Below are positions 18,829 to 28,907 of a stretch of DNA of 64,000 bases, piece by piece; the stretch's first letter is position 1, and the number at the start of each line of letters is the position of its first letter. The position numbers were made by a program, and so were the translations under genes. Source of the DNA: an uncultured Psychroserpens sp. (GTDB lineage: Bacteria > Bacteroidota > Bacteroidia > Flavobacteriales > Flavobacteriaceae); assembly GCF_947503375.1 (NCBI RefSeq), contig NZ_CANNDQ010000006.1:62001-126000 (forward strand). The letters are read 5' to 3'. The notes below the pieces were generated by a model that was not told the origin of the DNA, ran no database searches, and was given only the letters and a program-made list of their open reading frames with translations.

Positions 18829-18921
18829 AAATTAAAAAATTAAAAAATTAAAGATACTTTTAATTTTTAAGGATAGCTAAAGCTAAAATAATATCTTAGT
18901 TGCTAATTCGTATCTAAATAT

Positions 18922-20307
18922 ATGGAGCAACTCAAAACAATTTCTGAACAATTTTCTTCTTTAGCATGGGGAATTCCATTACTTGTTTTGTTAATTGGAG
19001 GTGGACTTTATCTACTCATTATTTCTAGGTTTTTGCCTTTTCGTTTTTTTGGTCATGCATTACAAGTACTTAGAGGAAAGTATGATGACCCTAATGATCC
19101 AGGAGAAATAAGCCATTTCAAGGCATTAACAACAGCGTTATCATCTACTATTGGTATGGGAAATATTGCTGGTGTAGCACTGGCAATCACAATTGGTGGT
19201 CCAGGTGCCATGTTCTGGATGTGGATTAGTGCTATAGTTGGGATGAGCACCAAATTTTTCACATCTACTTTAGCAATTATGTATAGAGGTAAAGATAGCG
19301 ACGGAAAGCTACAAGGCGGACCCATGTATTTCATTACTGAAGGCTTAGGCAAAAACTGGAAGTTTCTTGCAATGATGTTTTCTTTCTTTGGTCTTTTAGG
19401 AGCTCTACCTGTTGTAAATGTAAATCAATTGAAACAAGCCATCAATGATATCATTCTTATTCCTAATGGAGTAGAAGTGAATCTCTATACGAATCTCATT
19501 ATAGCTGGTCTATTAGTTGTCATTACATCAATAGTAATTTTAGGAGGGCTTAAACGAATAAGTAATATTGCTTCAAAATTGGTGCCTTCTATGGTTCTTT
19601 TATATTTTGTCCTGGTGCTTATTATTTTGGCAATGCATATAGATGAGGTGCCTAAATACCTGCTACTCATTTTTACTGATGCTTTTAATGCTAGTTATAT
19701 TGAAGGTGATGCTGTTTTTGGCGGTGTACTAGGCGCACTTATTTTATTAGGGATTAAGAGAGGTGCGTTTTCTAATGAAGCCGGAATAGGAACAGCACCT
19801 ATGGCTCATGGCGCAGCTAAGACTGACGAACCCGTTCGAGAAGGCTTAGTTGCTATGTTAGGTCCAGTAATTGATACATTAATTGTTTGTACATTAACTG
19901 CTTTGGCAATTTTAGTAACAGGTGTTTGGCAAACTACTTTAGATAATGGAGTAAGTTTAACAGCATCAGCTTTTCAAGATGCTATGCCAGGAGTTGGGCA
20001 ATACTTGCTTATGGTATGCGTGTTTGTATTCAGCATTTCATCGTTATTTTCTTATGCATATTATGGTACTAAATGCATGTCTTTTTTAGTAGGCGCAAGA
20101 TATAAGTACCTATACAATTACCTCTATATCGCAAGTATAGTTTTAGCCGCTACTACATCTTTCAGTACAATGATAAATTTTATTGATGGTATTTTTGCAT
20201 TTATGGCTATTCCAACAATGTTGGCCACCATAATTATGGCGCCAAGAGTTGTTAAAGAAATCAAGGCTTACAAATTACGGCTCAAATCTAATACACGTTA
20301 CAAATAA
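18922..20307 (+). CDS. Alanine/glycine:cation symporter (AGCS family)
   Basis: Sodium-coupled amino acid importer of 461 residues with about 11 membrane helices. Family signatures are visible: TTALSSTIGMGNIAGVALAITIGGPGAMFWMW near residue 75 and RGAFSNEAGIGTAPMAHG near residue 285. The family carries alanine or glycine with Na+, which fits a marine bacterium. It is divergent from the HGSNAT-like gene and convergent with the DUF3857 gene only 8 bases away, without an obvious terminator. Confidence 0.94.
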   Translation: MEQLKTISEQFSSLAWGIPLLVLLIGGGLYLLIISRFLPFRFFGHALQVLRGKYDDPNDPGEISHFKALTTALSSTIGMGNIAGVALAITIGGPGAMFWMWISAIVGMSTKFFTSTLAIMYRGKDSDGKLQGGPMYFITEGLGKNWKFLAMMFSFFGLLGALPVVNVNQLKQAINDIILIPNGVEVNLYTNLIIAGLLVVITSIVILGGLKRISNIASKLVPSMVLLYFVLVLIILAMHIDEVPKYLLLIFTDAFNASYIEGDAVFGGVLGALILLGIKRGAFSNEAGIGTAPMAHGAAKTDEPVREGLVAMLGPVIDTLIVCTLTALAILVTGVWQTTLDNGVSLTASAFQDAMPGVGQYLLMVCVFVFSISSLFSYAYYGTKCMSFLVGARYKYLYNYLYIASIVLAATTSFSTMINFIDGIFAFMAIPTMLATIIMAPRVVKEIKAYKLRLKSNTRYK

Positions 20308-20315
20308 AAACCAAG

Positions 20316-22493
20316 CTATTTCTTTTTTAATAAAACCTTTTCATTAGTAAACTGATTTGCTTCATCTAGAAAGGCAATCATCATATCCCAGTTACTATTA
20401 GGTTCGTAATAGTTCTTGTATTGTTTAGAGGTATTTACTATTAAAGTATTATCTTCAATTTTTGCGGTACTTATAAAAGCTCCAGTGGCATTATCTACAG
20501 TTTTATTTAACTTATCTAAACCAGCAACAGTATAACCTTCTGGGATGTTTAATGTAATACTGTAGTTAAAACTTCTAGGATACGGCATATATACATTTTC
20601 AGTACGTTTGCGTTCTTTTTCATCAAGATCGATTTGACCTCCAATTAATTTACCAATTTCTAAAATATAATTTGGACCAGCTTTTTTAATAAGCGCATTT
20701 TTAGCTTTGAAGCTTTCTGTGAAAGTAAAATAAGATTCTAAGCTGTAACGACCATTTTCATTGATCTCATAGGTGTAATCTTCAACATCTTCTACACCAT
20801 ATTCGCCTTTAATAGCTTCTTCAAAACGCTCTTTTTGTTTTGTTTTTAGTTTTGCAGATAAAGCATCCATTTCTTTTTTGTATTTGGCTTTATCCTTTTT
20901 GCGTTTAACGAGATCGATCCAAGATTCTGTTTCATATTTTTTATAATCTTCAAAAACATAATCAGTAAAAGTAAGTCTGTCGTATTGTTGATCACTTTTT
21001 TCATGACCTTTAAAGCTATTAACTGAAGTAATCTCTATACCTGAAAAATCATCATTAATAGTTAACGTAACTGCTTTTTTGGTTTCATTGTCTAGGTAGG
21101 TTGAGGTTGGTAATTTTCCATTTTCAACGACGTCTATTCGCTTTTTGCTTTTTTCTGAAGATAATAAAAACACGTCTGTTCCTTCCATTAATGGCGAAAA
21201 CTCATTGATGTTGGTATGTGGACTAAAAAATTCTGCATAGAGAGGAGTTGCTGTTTTTACTTTTACCAAAACATTTACATTGCGTTCAATTAAAAGATCA
21301 TCCATAGAGCCATCATAACGTTTCTTTCCGACTACAATATTGTAATCAATTTTTTGACGTTTCAAAAACTCAGTAAAATGTCTAATAAACTGCTTTTGGT
21401 TTTGTATGAATACAACATTGTAACCATATACCATAAATGGGTAAGGAGAAATATTTGACTCTTTTGCATAAAAGGCTTCAACATATCGCGTTAAGTAATA
21501 ATGCCTCATGTAATAATATGCTGCAATCACTTTTTCTCTATCATTTTTGAAAGATTTACCTTTAAAAAATGACTTTACATCACCCACATCGCCATCTGGT
21601 TTGAATCTGCTATCATACAGGTCAAGTACTTCCTCTTTCGAAACACTAGTTTTTATGATGTCTTCTTTCTCTGGAAGAAAAGCTAATGCTCGATCTTCAA
21701 ACTTACCAGAACGTGCAAAATAGACTTGAAACTTATAGGAAGGTAATTCAACTAATGGGTAGAACCAACGTTTATATTCACTCTTTGGAATATTTGTTTC
21801 GATCAGTTCATAACGTCTCATGTTCTTTTTTTCTGTTGGAATCTCTTTTAATTCTGGAGCACCATTAAAAGACTTAAAATTGATAAAGAAATCATTTTCA
21901 GTTTCGAAAAAGAGTTTGTAATCCATGATTGGATATTCTTCACCTAAGCTGGTCTCTACAGGATCAAAACCAAACGCATAAGTCGTTTTGAAGGGTTCAT
22001 TTCTGTAATAGTAATAATCAATTATATCACCAACTTCCAAATTTGCAATGGCTATTTTAGTTTCACCATCAACTTCAACAGCGTCCTTTTCTACATCAAT
22101 TTCGGTAATACTACCATCTGGTTTTATAATTTTTACACCAACAAAAGTGCCGCCTTTCTTCTTCCAAGTAAAGCGTCCTTTTGATGATCGAAAACGCTTT
22201 GTAAATGCAAATTCAGAAAACTCTTCAACTGCAGCTTTATCCAATAGTTTGATTCGTTTTCTTATCGAGGTGGTATAGGTTACGTTCTTTCCAAATTTGT
22301 GAAAATCGTAATTTACATTTTTGTAAATGATCACAGCCGATTCATTGGTCCATTCTTTTGGAATGTCATTGGCGTCTTTATAAGTATCGTTTGCGCCCCA
22401 AAAAAAATCTTTTGCAGCTAATTCTTCTTTTGATTGAGAAAATACTGAAACAGAAACAGTAAGCAAGAGAAGGATTAAATATCTTGAAATCAT
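20316..22493 (-). CDS. DUF3857 protein with degenerate transglutaminase-like domain (first pair, inactive member)
   Basis: A 725-residue exported protein (signal MISRYLILLLLTVSVSVFSQ) with an N-terminal DUF3857 beta domain (about 50-260). In the region that is a transglutaminase core in its partner, the expected Cys-His-Asp residues are absent (the GDC position reads NQKQF). A DUF3858-like C-terminal domain (PRSFNYSITLNIPEGYTVAGLDKLN) follows. It begins 3 bases after the partner gene 22497-24419 and is surely in the same operon. The function is unknown; periplasmic or surface location is inferred from the signal peptide. Confidence 0.85.
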   Translation of the reverse strand: MISRYLILLLLTVSVSVFSQSKEELAAKDFFWGANDTYKDANDIPKEWTNESAVIIYKNVNYDFHKFGKNVTYTTSIRKRIKLLDKAAVEEFSEFAFTKRFRSSKGRFTWKKKGGTFVGVKIIKPDGSITEIDVEKDAVEVDGETKIAIANLEVGDIIDYYYYRNEPFKTTYAFGFDPVETSLGEEYPIMDYKLFFETENDFFINFKSFNGAPELKEIPTEKKNMRRYELIETNIPKSEYKRWFYPLVELPSYKFQVYFARSGKFEDRALAFLPEKEDIIKTSVSKEEVLDLYDSRFKPDGDVGDVKSFFKGKSFKNDREKVIAAYYYMRHYYLTRYVEAFYAKESNISPYPFMVYGYNVVFIQNQKQFIRHFTEFLKRQKIDYNIVVGKKRYDGSMDDLLIERNVNVLVKVKTATPLYAEFFSPHTNINEFSPLMEGTDVFLLSSEKSKKRIDVVENGKLPTSTYLDNETKKAVTLTINDDFSGIEITSVNSFKGHEKSDQQYDRLTFTDYVFEDYKKYETESWIDLVKRKKDKAKYKKEMDALSAKLKTKQKERFEEAIKGEYGVEDVEDYTYEINENGRYSLESYFTFTESFKAKNALIKKAGPNYILEIGKLIGGQIDLDEKERKRTENVYMPYPRSFNYSITLNIPEGYTVAGLDKLNKTVDNATGAFISTAKIEDNTLIVNTSKQYKNYYEPNSNWDMMIAFLDEANQFTNEKVLLKKK

Positions 22494-22496
22494 AAG

Positions 22497-24419
22497 TTAT
22501 TCTTTAGTTAAGATGATTTGTTCATTATATATGGCATTGAGTTGGTCGATAAAACCGTTCCATTCTTCAAAATCTGAAGTCTCAATTTTTGCATTCTTTA
22601 TTTTGAATTGTTTCTTATAAACAATAATATTATTGTCTTTAGAAAATTTAACATCCATATCGTAGTTATTACTAGATACAGAGATGTTTTCTGGTAGATG
22701 TGCAATTTTATACCCTTTTGGAATCTCTAAGCGAGTTGTAGACTCTAAGTCTTTTTTAGAACTGAAAATATAGTCGGCTTTGCGTTTTTCTAATTTAAAG
22801 TTAGAGAGTTCTTTATCGAAGTCTAAATCTATATAGACCTGATCATCAAATGATGATACTGCATTTTTAATAACTACATCGTATGCGATATTTATTTTGT
22901 CATCTCGATTTAGTAAATCTGAAGTTTCTATATTAGAAACCTTTATGTTGCTGTTACCTTTATTGAGATAGTACTCTAAGAATTCATCCTTTTTATCATT
23001 CTTCAAATTATTAAAATAGTATAATAAACTAGATCTACTCTCGCCATTAAAGGTTTTATCGACTGAACCTGTGATATGATCCTGTGACAAAGTTAGGTTA
23101 TAAGCAAAACGCTCTTTATTAAATTCTGCATCAGAAACCGGAACATGCTTTAAGATATATGCATCACCATTTTCTATTAATACCTGCTTGCCTTGAATTC
23201 TATCAGCATACTCTCCAAATGCATTAAATTTTTCTGTACCATCTAAGAATATAGTTTCATCATCTTTAAAGAGTGTACATATCATATGGTTATCTACAGA
23301 TAAGTTTGGTGTTGAATAATCATATGCAATACGTTTTGTACCAATCCATGTTAAACGTGCATCAAAACCAGCCTCAATAAGCATTTGTTTAGTAAGATTG
23401 GCCATGCCTTTACAATCACCATAACGTTTAGTAAACACATTTGATGCTTCATCTGGTTTAAAACCAGCAATGCCATCTTCAAAAGCAATATATCTTATAT
23501 TATCTTGTACCCAATAGTAAATATTCTTGATTTTTTCTTCATCTGTCTTAGCATTTTCTGTCAACTCCTTTACTTTATCTTTTATAGGTGTATTATCATT
23601 TTCTAAACTATTAACTAATGACTTGTACCAATTATATAAGTCTTGTGTTTCATTAAATATATTAATGGTTTTACCATTTTGTTTATAAGTTTTGGCTAAA
23701 ACAAGTATGTGAGGATAGATATATGTAGGTCCAGGAGTACTTTCTTCTTTATACATAGCCTCTATATTTTCTATAGTATAAGTATGAATTTTTGCATTAC
23801 CCTTATCGTTATTAGTTACTTTTTTTGTGATATCGTATCCTTCAAAATTTAGTTCTTTCAATTCTAAATTTAACCAATTCGGTACAACAACCACTATTGT
23901 TTTTTTTGCTACAGGATACTCACCGTTAAAATATAACTTGGTGAAATATTTAATGTCTTTATAATGCTTGATGATGTTAGTTAAATAGCGATAGCCTTTA
24001 ACTGGAAAGTCAATTGTGGTATATTGAACACGAGTATCGTTATGAAATAGGTCTTCACTTTGATATGCTTCATCTCTAATAAAAAAGCCTGCATTTTTTT
24101 CATTTCTGTATCTGATATCAAATTCCTCAATAGAAGATTCGCCATCATAAAAACTATAGGCTTGGATATCTGCTCTAACATCAATATTTATCATATTTTC
24201 TTTTGCTTGATGCTCAACAGTTACTTTTTGATCACGCTTGTTGTAACCAAAAGTAACAAAGTCTTTGCTTGTTACTAGTGCTACGTTATCATCTGGAAAT
24301 TTTTCTTTCAGTGCGTTGGCTAAAACTTTGTCTTTGTCTGTAGGGTCAATTCGTTTTTGTGATTGCGCAGAGAACGAGATCATCAATAGAACAATGAAAC
24401 TCAGAGTATATTTAATCAT
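22497..24419 (-). CDS. DUF3857 and transglutaminase-domain protein (first pair, catalytic member)
   Basis: A 640-residue exported protein with a signal peptide cleaved near SAQSQ. The N-terminal DUF3857 domain is followed by a transglutaminase/protease-like core. The triad is intact: KRYGDCKGMA (Cys336), VDNHMI (His378) and IFLDGT (Asp393). A C-terminal DUF3858-type beta domain follows. Such proteins may act as cysteine peptidases or cross-linking enzymes in the periplasm, but no substrate is known. It is the first gene of a two-gene operon repeated in a second copy at 42746-46566. Confidence 0.87.
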   Translation of the reverse strand: MIKYTLSFIVLLMISFSAQSQKRIDPTDKDKVLANALKEKFPDDNVALVTSKDFVTFGYNKRDQKVTVEHQAKENMINIDVRADIQAYSFYDGESSIEEFDIRYRNEKNAGFFIRDEAYQSEDLFHNDTRVQYTTIDFPVKGYRYLTNIIKHYKDIKYFTKLYFNGEYPVAKKTIVVVVPNWLNLELKELNFEGYDITKKVTNNDKGNAKIHTYTIENIEAMYKEESTPGPTYIYPHILVLAKTYKQNGKTINIFNETQDLYNWYKSLVNSLENDNTPIKDKVKELTENAKTDEEKIKNIYYWVQDNIRYIAFEDGIAGFKPDEASNVFTKRYGDCKGMANLTKQMLIEAGFDARLTWIGTKRIAYDYSTPNLSVDNHMICTLFKDDETIFLDGTEKFNAFGEYADRIQGKQVLIENGDAYILKHVPVSDAEFNKERFAYNLTLSQDHITGSVDKTFNGESRSSLLYYFNNLKNDKKDEFLEYYLNKGNSNIKVSNIETSDLLNRDDKINIAYDVVIKNAVSSFDDQVYIDLDFDKELSNFKLEKRKADYIFSSKKDLESTTRLEIPKGYKIAHLPENISVSSNNYDMDVKFSKDNNIIVYKKQFKIKNAKIETSDFEEWNGFIDQLNAIYNEQIILTKE

Positions 24420-24609
24420 AAATAGTGGTTAAGACTGCTAATATATCATTTCAAAGGAAAAACTAAAATTAAAATGAAGTCTTTTTTATATTGAAAAGCT
24501 TCTGTTATAAAATAAATCGTTCAACCACATTTTAACACGTTGAAATAAATCATTAATTTTAATCGTCACTAATTAATAGCAACTCACCAACACAAAATCG
24601 TAAAGTTAT

Positions 24610-26517
24610 ATGAGCAATTACCACATTAAGCATTTGGAGGAATATTATCAAGTATACCGAAAATCTGTTGCAAACCCTGAATTATTTTGGGAAGAAATTG
24701 CTGAGGAGCATTTCATGTGGAGAAGAAAATGGGATAAGATACTAAGTTGGGATTTTTCTAAACCTAGTATTAAATGGTTTGAAGGTGCTCAATTGAACAT
24801 TACTGAAAATTGTATTGATAGACATTTGTTAGCTAGAGGAAACAAGACGGCTATTTTATTTGAACCCAATGATCCTAAAGAAAAAGCGCAGCACATTACA
24901 TATAATGAATTACATAAAAAAGTATGCAAATTTGCTAATGTGTTAAAAAATAAAGGTATAGTTAAAGGTGATCGCGTTTGTATCTATTTACCAATGATAC
25001 CTGAACTAGCAATAGCAGTATTGGCTTGTGCTAGGATAGGAGCAATACATTCTGTCGTTTTTGCTGGTTTTTCATCAACTGCATTGGCTTCAAGAATAAA
25101 TGATTCTGAATGCAAAATGGTAATTACAAGCGATGGTTCGTATAGAGGCACAAAAACGATTGACCTAAAAGGGATTGTAGACGAAGCTTTAAAGGAATGC
25201 AGTTGTGTTAAAACAGTTTTAGTGGTTAAACGAATCAATTCTAACATAATAATGGAAGAAGGAAGAGATTATTTGTTGCAACCAGAGCTAGATCAAGCGC
25301 CCACAATTTGTAAAGCAGAAATCATGAATGCTGAAGATGCTTTGTTTATTTTATATACTTCAGGCTCTACTGGTCAGCCAAAAGGAATGGTTCACACTAC
25401 AGCAGGTTATCTTGTATATACTGCTTATACTTTTAAAAATGTATTTCAATATAGAGAAGAAGATGTGTATTGGTGTACAGCAGATATTGGCTGGATAACT
25501 GGGCACAGTTACATTGTTTATGGGCCATTAGCTAATGGAGCTACAACAGTAATGTTTGAGGGCGTACCAAGTTATCCTAATTTTGGAAGATTTTGGGATA
25601 TAGTTGAAAAACATAAAGTCACACAGTTTTATACAGCTCCAACCGCAATTAGAGCTTTGGCAAAAGAAGGCCTTACCCATTTAGAAAAATACGACTTGTC
25701 TTCTCTGAAAGTGTTAGGAACTGTTGGAGAACCGATTAATGAAGAAGCTTGGCATTGGTATGATGATAATGTTGGGAAAAAGAAAGCACCAATTGTAGAT
25801 ACGTGGTGGCAAACTGAAACAGGAGGTATTATGATTACACCTATTCCATATGCAACACCAACCAAGCCTACGTATGCTACGCTACCTTTTCCAGGTGTTC
25901 AACCAGCATTGATTAATGAAAACGGTGAAGAAATAAAAGAAAATCAAGTTGATGGTCGTTTGTGTATTAAATTTCCATGGCCGAGTATGGCCAGAACAAT
26001 ATGGGGAAATCATCAGCGATATAAAGACACATACTTTTCAGCTTTTGAGAATAAATATTTTACAGGAGACGGTGCTTTGAGAGATGAAGTGGGTTACTAT
26101 AGAATTACTGGTAGAGTAGATGATGTAATAATCGTTTCAGGTCATAATTTAGGAACCGCACCAATTGAAGATGCCATTAATGAGCATCCAGCAGTTGCAG
26201 AAAGTGCCATTGTTGGATTTCCGCACGATATAAAAGGAAATGCGTTGTATGGTTATGTAACGCTTAAAGAGGCTGGTGAAGGTAGAAATCATGATAATTT
26301 AAGAAAAGAAATCAACCAGATCATAACTGAGCAAATCGGTCCTATTGCTAAATTAGATAAGATTCAATTTACTAGTGGACTTCCAAAAACTAGAAGTGGT
26401 AAGATCATGCGTCGTATTTTACGTAAAATAGCACATAAAGACACAAGTAACCTAGGTGATATCAGTACACTACTAAATCCAGAAGTAGTAAACGATATTA
26501 TGAATAATACAGTTTGA
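24610..26517 (+). CDS. acs: Acetyl-CoA synthetase
   Basis: AMP-forming acetate-CoA ligase, 635 residues. It has the phosphate loop [10 protein letters not shown] (250-259), WWQTETGG, the YFTGDGA hinge and the acylation-regulated catalytic lysine Lys598 in the [11 protein letters not shown] motif. It activates acetate for central metabolism. The 190-base gap separating it from the divergent DUF3857 operon holds its promoter, though no clear TAnnTTTG box was found. Downstream is a separate flavin enzyme gene with a 46-base gap. Confidence 0.96.
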   Translation: MSNYHIKHLEEYYQVYRKSVANPELFWEEIAEEHFMWRRKWDKILSWDFSKPSIKWFEGAQLNITENCIDRHLLARGNKTAILFEPNDPKEKAQHITYNELHKKVCKFANVLKNKGIVKGDRVCIYLPMIPELAIAVLACARIGAIHSVVFAGFSSTALASRINDSECKMVITSDGSYRGTKTIDLKGIVDEALKECSCVKTVLVVKRINSNIIMEEGRDYLLQPELDQAPTICKAEIMNAEDALFILYTSGSTGQPKGMVHTTAGYLVYTAYTFKNVFQYREEDVYWCTADIGWITGHSYIVYGPLANGATTVMFEGVPSYPNFGRFWDIVEKHKVTQFYTAPTAIRALAKEGLTHLEKYDLSSLKVLGTVGEPINEEAWHWYDDNVGKKKAPIVDTWWQTETGGIMITPIPYATPTKPTYATLPFPGVQPALINENGEEIKENQVDGRLCIKFPWPSMARTIWGNHQRYKDTYFSAFENKYFTGDGALRDEVGYYRITGRVDDVIIVSGHNLGTAPIEDAINEHPAVAESAIVGFPHDIKGNALYGYVTLKEAGEGRNHDNLRKEINQIITEQIGPIAKLDKIQFTSGLPKTRSGKIMRRILRKIAHKDTSNLGDISTLLNPEVVNDIMNNTV

Positions 26518-26563
26518 TATTATGCGTGCATAGTATTTTTTTTATCTTTACAAGAAAAATCAA

Positions 26564-27514
26564 ATGACTGATACAAAACTCACTCAATTATTACAAATAA
26601 CATATCCAATTATTCAAGCGCCAATGTTTTTAGTATCTAATACAGCAATGGTTAAAGAAGCAATGAAATCTGGTATCGCTGGCTGTATTCCTGCATTGAA
26701 TTATAGAACTTTAGACGAATTACGTAATGCGTTAAAAGAATTGAAACAGGCAAAAGTTGAAGGTGGTTCATTTGGGTTTAATCTAATAGTCAACAAATCT
26801 AATATAAAGTACAAAGGGCAATTAGAAGTACTTTGTGAAGAAGGTTGTGATTTCATAATCACGTCACTTGGTAGTCCAGAAGAAACCATCAGGCAAGCGC
26901 ATGCAGTTGGTATTAAAGTATTTTGCGATGTTACAGATTTAAAGTTTGCTAAAAAAGTTGAAGGTTTAGGAGCAGATGCTGCCATTGCAGTTAATAATCA
27001 AGCTGGAGGGCACAGAGGGAATATTTCTCCTGAAGATCTAATCAAAGAATTGAAAGAGAATCTATCTATTCCTGTAATCTCAGCTGGTGGTGTAGGCTGT
27101 AAAGCCGATATTGATAAAATGCTGAACTATGGTGCAGATGGCGTCTCAGTTGGTAGCCCTTTTATTGCATCAGTAGAAGCAAATGTAACAAATGAATACA
27201 AACAGGCTTGTGTAGATTATGGCGCTGATGATATTGTGATGACTGAGCGAATTTCTGGGACACCTTGTACAGTGATTAATACGCCTTACGTTCAAAAAAT
27301 TGGTACTAAGCAAACGTGGATAGAATCTATATTGAACAAGAATAGAAAGTTGAAAAAATGGGTGAAAATGATTCGATTTTCAATTGGTATGAAAGCAACT
27401 GAAAAAGCCGCCAAGAAGGCGACTTATAAAACTGTTTGGGTAGCTGGCCCAAGTATTGAACATACCAAAGCTATTTTACCAACTAAGGCTATTGTAGCTA
27501 AACTGACTACTTAA
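26564..27514 (+). CDS. Nitronate monooxygenase-like FMN enzyme
   Basis: A 316-residue TIM-barrel flavoprotein of the nitronate monooxygenase (2-nitropropane dioxygenase) family. FMN-binding segments are visible: PIIQAPMFLVSN at the N-terminus, NNQAGGHRG near 145, ISAGGVG near 175 and GADGVSVGSPF near 195. Members detoxify alkyl nitronates such as propionate-3-nitronate or serve as related flavin oxidoreductases. A TATCTTTA box about 20 bases ahead may be its promoter. Its 3' end overlaps the convergent AraC gene by 8 bases. Confidence 0.88.
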   Translation: MTDTKLTQLLQITYPIIQAPMFLVSNTAMVKEAMKSGIAGCIPALNYRTLDELRNALKELKQAKVEGGSFGFNLIVNKSNIKYKGQLEVLCEEGCDFIITSLGSPEETIRQAHAVGIKVFCDVTDLKFAKKVEGLGADAAIAVNNQAGGHRGNISPEDLIKELKENLSIPVISAGGVGCKADIDKMLNYGADGVSVGSPFIASVEANVTNEYKQACVDYGADDIVMTERISGTPCTVINTPYVQKIGTKQTWIESILNKNRKLKKWVKMIRFSIGMKATEKAAKKATYKTVWVAGPSIEHTKAILPTKAIVAKLTT

Positions 27515-28367
27515 TAGGAATATAAAATTCAGTTTTTAATTTATGAGCTTCAGTACGTTCAGGATTACTGATATATTTCTCTCTTACAGGCGCATCACGT
27601 AATTCGTAATCTGTATTTAACAACCAATCATTGAACATGTAGTTATAAACTTCAGCAAAATGACTGTAACTTCCTTGATATAAAAAGACTGCAAATTTGC
27701 CTCCTTTTAAAGTTTTAACACCTATATCTCCTGTAGGCTTCGCATCTTTATGAATAACTAAACAAGCATCGTATTGCACTTTATTTTCATCAGTTACCTT
27801 TGGATCATCATGAGGAAGCCCTAAATGCTCTATACCTTTAGTGAACAATTTTTGAGATTTTACTTCTGCCCAAAGCTTTTTCCATGCATTCGCATAATCT
27901 AGTGTACGATAGTTACCTTGCATTCTGTAATATATGCATTGTTTATCTTCAATTTCATTGATTTTCGGTTTTTTGATGTTTAATTGTAATTCCATAATGT
28001 CGTTTGATTTGATTGAGAATAATTTGTTTTTGCGATACACTGACGGAGAAATACCAAAATGACTTTTAAATTTTTTTGATAAAGATGAAGGAGTTTCAAA
28101 ACCTACACTATAAGCGATGCTTTCAATATCTAAAGTCGTATAGCGAATCATTTTTGCTGCAGTTTCTATGCGTGTTCTAGAAATGTAAGCACCAATGGGT
28201 TCTCCTAGTAATGCTCTACTAATACGATGAAAATGAAAAAGAGAAAAATGTGAGATCTCAGCCAGCGTCTTGATGTCGATTTTGCGGTCTAGATGGTTAT
28301 GTATATACTCAATTATACAATTTAAACGCTCTTCGTAATACGCTTTGTTCGTTTTTCTGTTATTCAT
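27507..28367 (-). CDS. AraC-type regulator with GyrI-like effector-binding domain
   Basis: A 286-residue transcription factor with an AraC/XylS double helix-turn-helix at the N-terminus (residues about 12-115: RKIDIKTLAEISHFSLFHFHRISRALLGEPIGAYI, then IAYSVGFETPSSLSKKFKSHFGISPS). It is followed by a GyrI/Rob-type effector-binding domain (about 125-286). This architecture binds hydrophobic small molecules and controls stress or efflux genes. The gene is divergent from the YCII/sigma pair across 192 bases and could control that promoter, but no operator was identified. Confidence 0.9.
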   Translation of the reverse strand: MNNRKTNKAYYEERLNCIIEYIHNHLDRKIDIKTLAEISHFSLFHFHRISRALLGEPIGAYISRTRIETAAKMIRYTTLDIESIAYSVGFETPSSLSKKFKSHFGISPSVYRKNKLFSIKSNDIMELQLNIKKPKINEIEDKQCIYYRMQGNYRTLDYANAWKKLWAEVKSQKLFTKGIEHLGLPHDDPKVTDENKVQYDACLVIHKDAKPTGDIGVKTLKGGKFAVFLYQGSYSHFAEVYNYMFNDWLLNTDYELRDAPVREKYISNPERTEAHKLKTEFYIPIK

Positions 28368-28499
28368 AACTCCATATTAATAGGTCAAAAATATAAAGTA
28401 AAGTAAAGAATCACTTTTCCAAACTTGCTGACTTATGAATATTATTTATTTTTATAAAAATATAAAACTCAATATGCAAACTTATTTTTCTTGTAAAGT

Positions 28500-28527
28500 T
28501 GTCCACGTTTTTAAATAGTCAAACGTC
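28500..28527 (+). promoter_or_regulatory. Candidate ECF42-type promoter of the YCII/sigma operon
   Basis: TGTCCA (28500-28505), 18 bases, then CGTC (28524-28527), 32 bases before the ATG of the YCII gene. From memory, the published ECF42 target is TGTCGA in the -35 and CG(A/T)C in the -10 region, which this matches in 9 of 10 positions. No TAnnTTTG box is seen in this gap, consistent with autoregulation by the sigma factor. The published spacing was not checked. Confidence 0.5.
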
Positions 28528-28559
28528 TTAAAAGTATAAACAATTTAATTTATAAAATT

Positions 28560-28907
28560 ATGAAAGAATTTATGATGATTTTTATTGGTGCAGATTATTC
28601 TGATCTAGGGCTTTCTCCAGAAGATTTGCAAAACCGAATGGGCAAATGGTTTGCTTGGAGTGAAAAAATGGAAAAAGCTGGAATTTTAAGAGGAGGAAAT
28701 GCACTAACACCTCAAATACGTAGAGTAGTAGGAGAAAATAGAACCACTACAGACCTTACTTCGGCTGAAGTAAAAGAAATTGTTGGTGGTTATTATTTAG
28801 TTATGGCTAAAGATTTTGATCAAGTGCAAGAAATAGCACAAGACTTTCCAGATTACGATTTAGGCGGAACGGTTGAAATTCGTGAAGTTATGGTATTTGA
28901 TCGCTAA
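28560..28907 (+). CDS. YCII/DGPF-domain protein
   Basis: A 115-residue YCII-related protein (MKEFMMIFIGADYSD..., FAWSEKMEKAGILRGGNALTPQ, YYLVMAKDFDQVQEIAQDFP, GTVEIREVMVF). This dimeric ferredoxin-like fold is characteristically encoded beside ECF42 sigma factors and may act as a small enzyme or sensor in that system; its biochemical role is not settled. The stop overlaps the ATG of the sigma gene (TAATG), giving strict co-translation. Confidence 0.9.
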   Translation: MKEFMMIFIGADYSDLGLSPEDLQNRMGKWFAWSEKMEKAGILRGGNALTPQIRRVVGENRTTTDLTSAEVKEIVGGYYLVMAKDFDQVQEIAQDFPDYDLGGTVEIREVMVFDR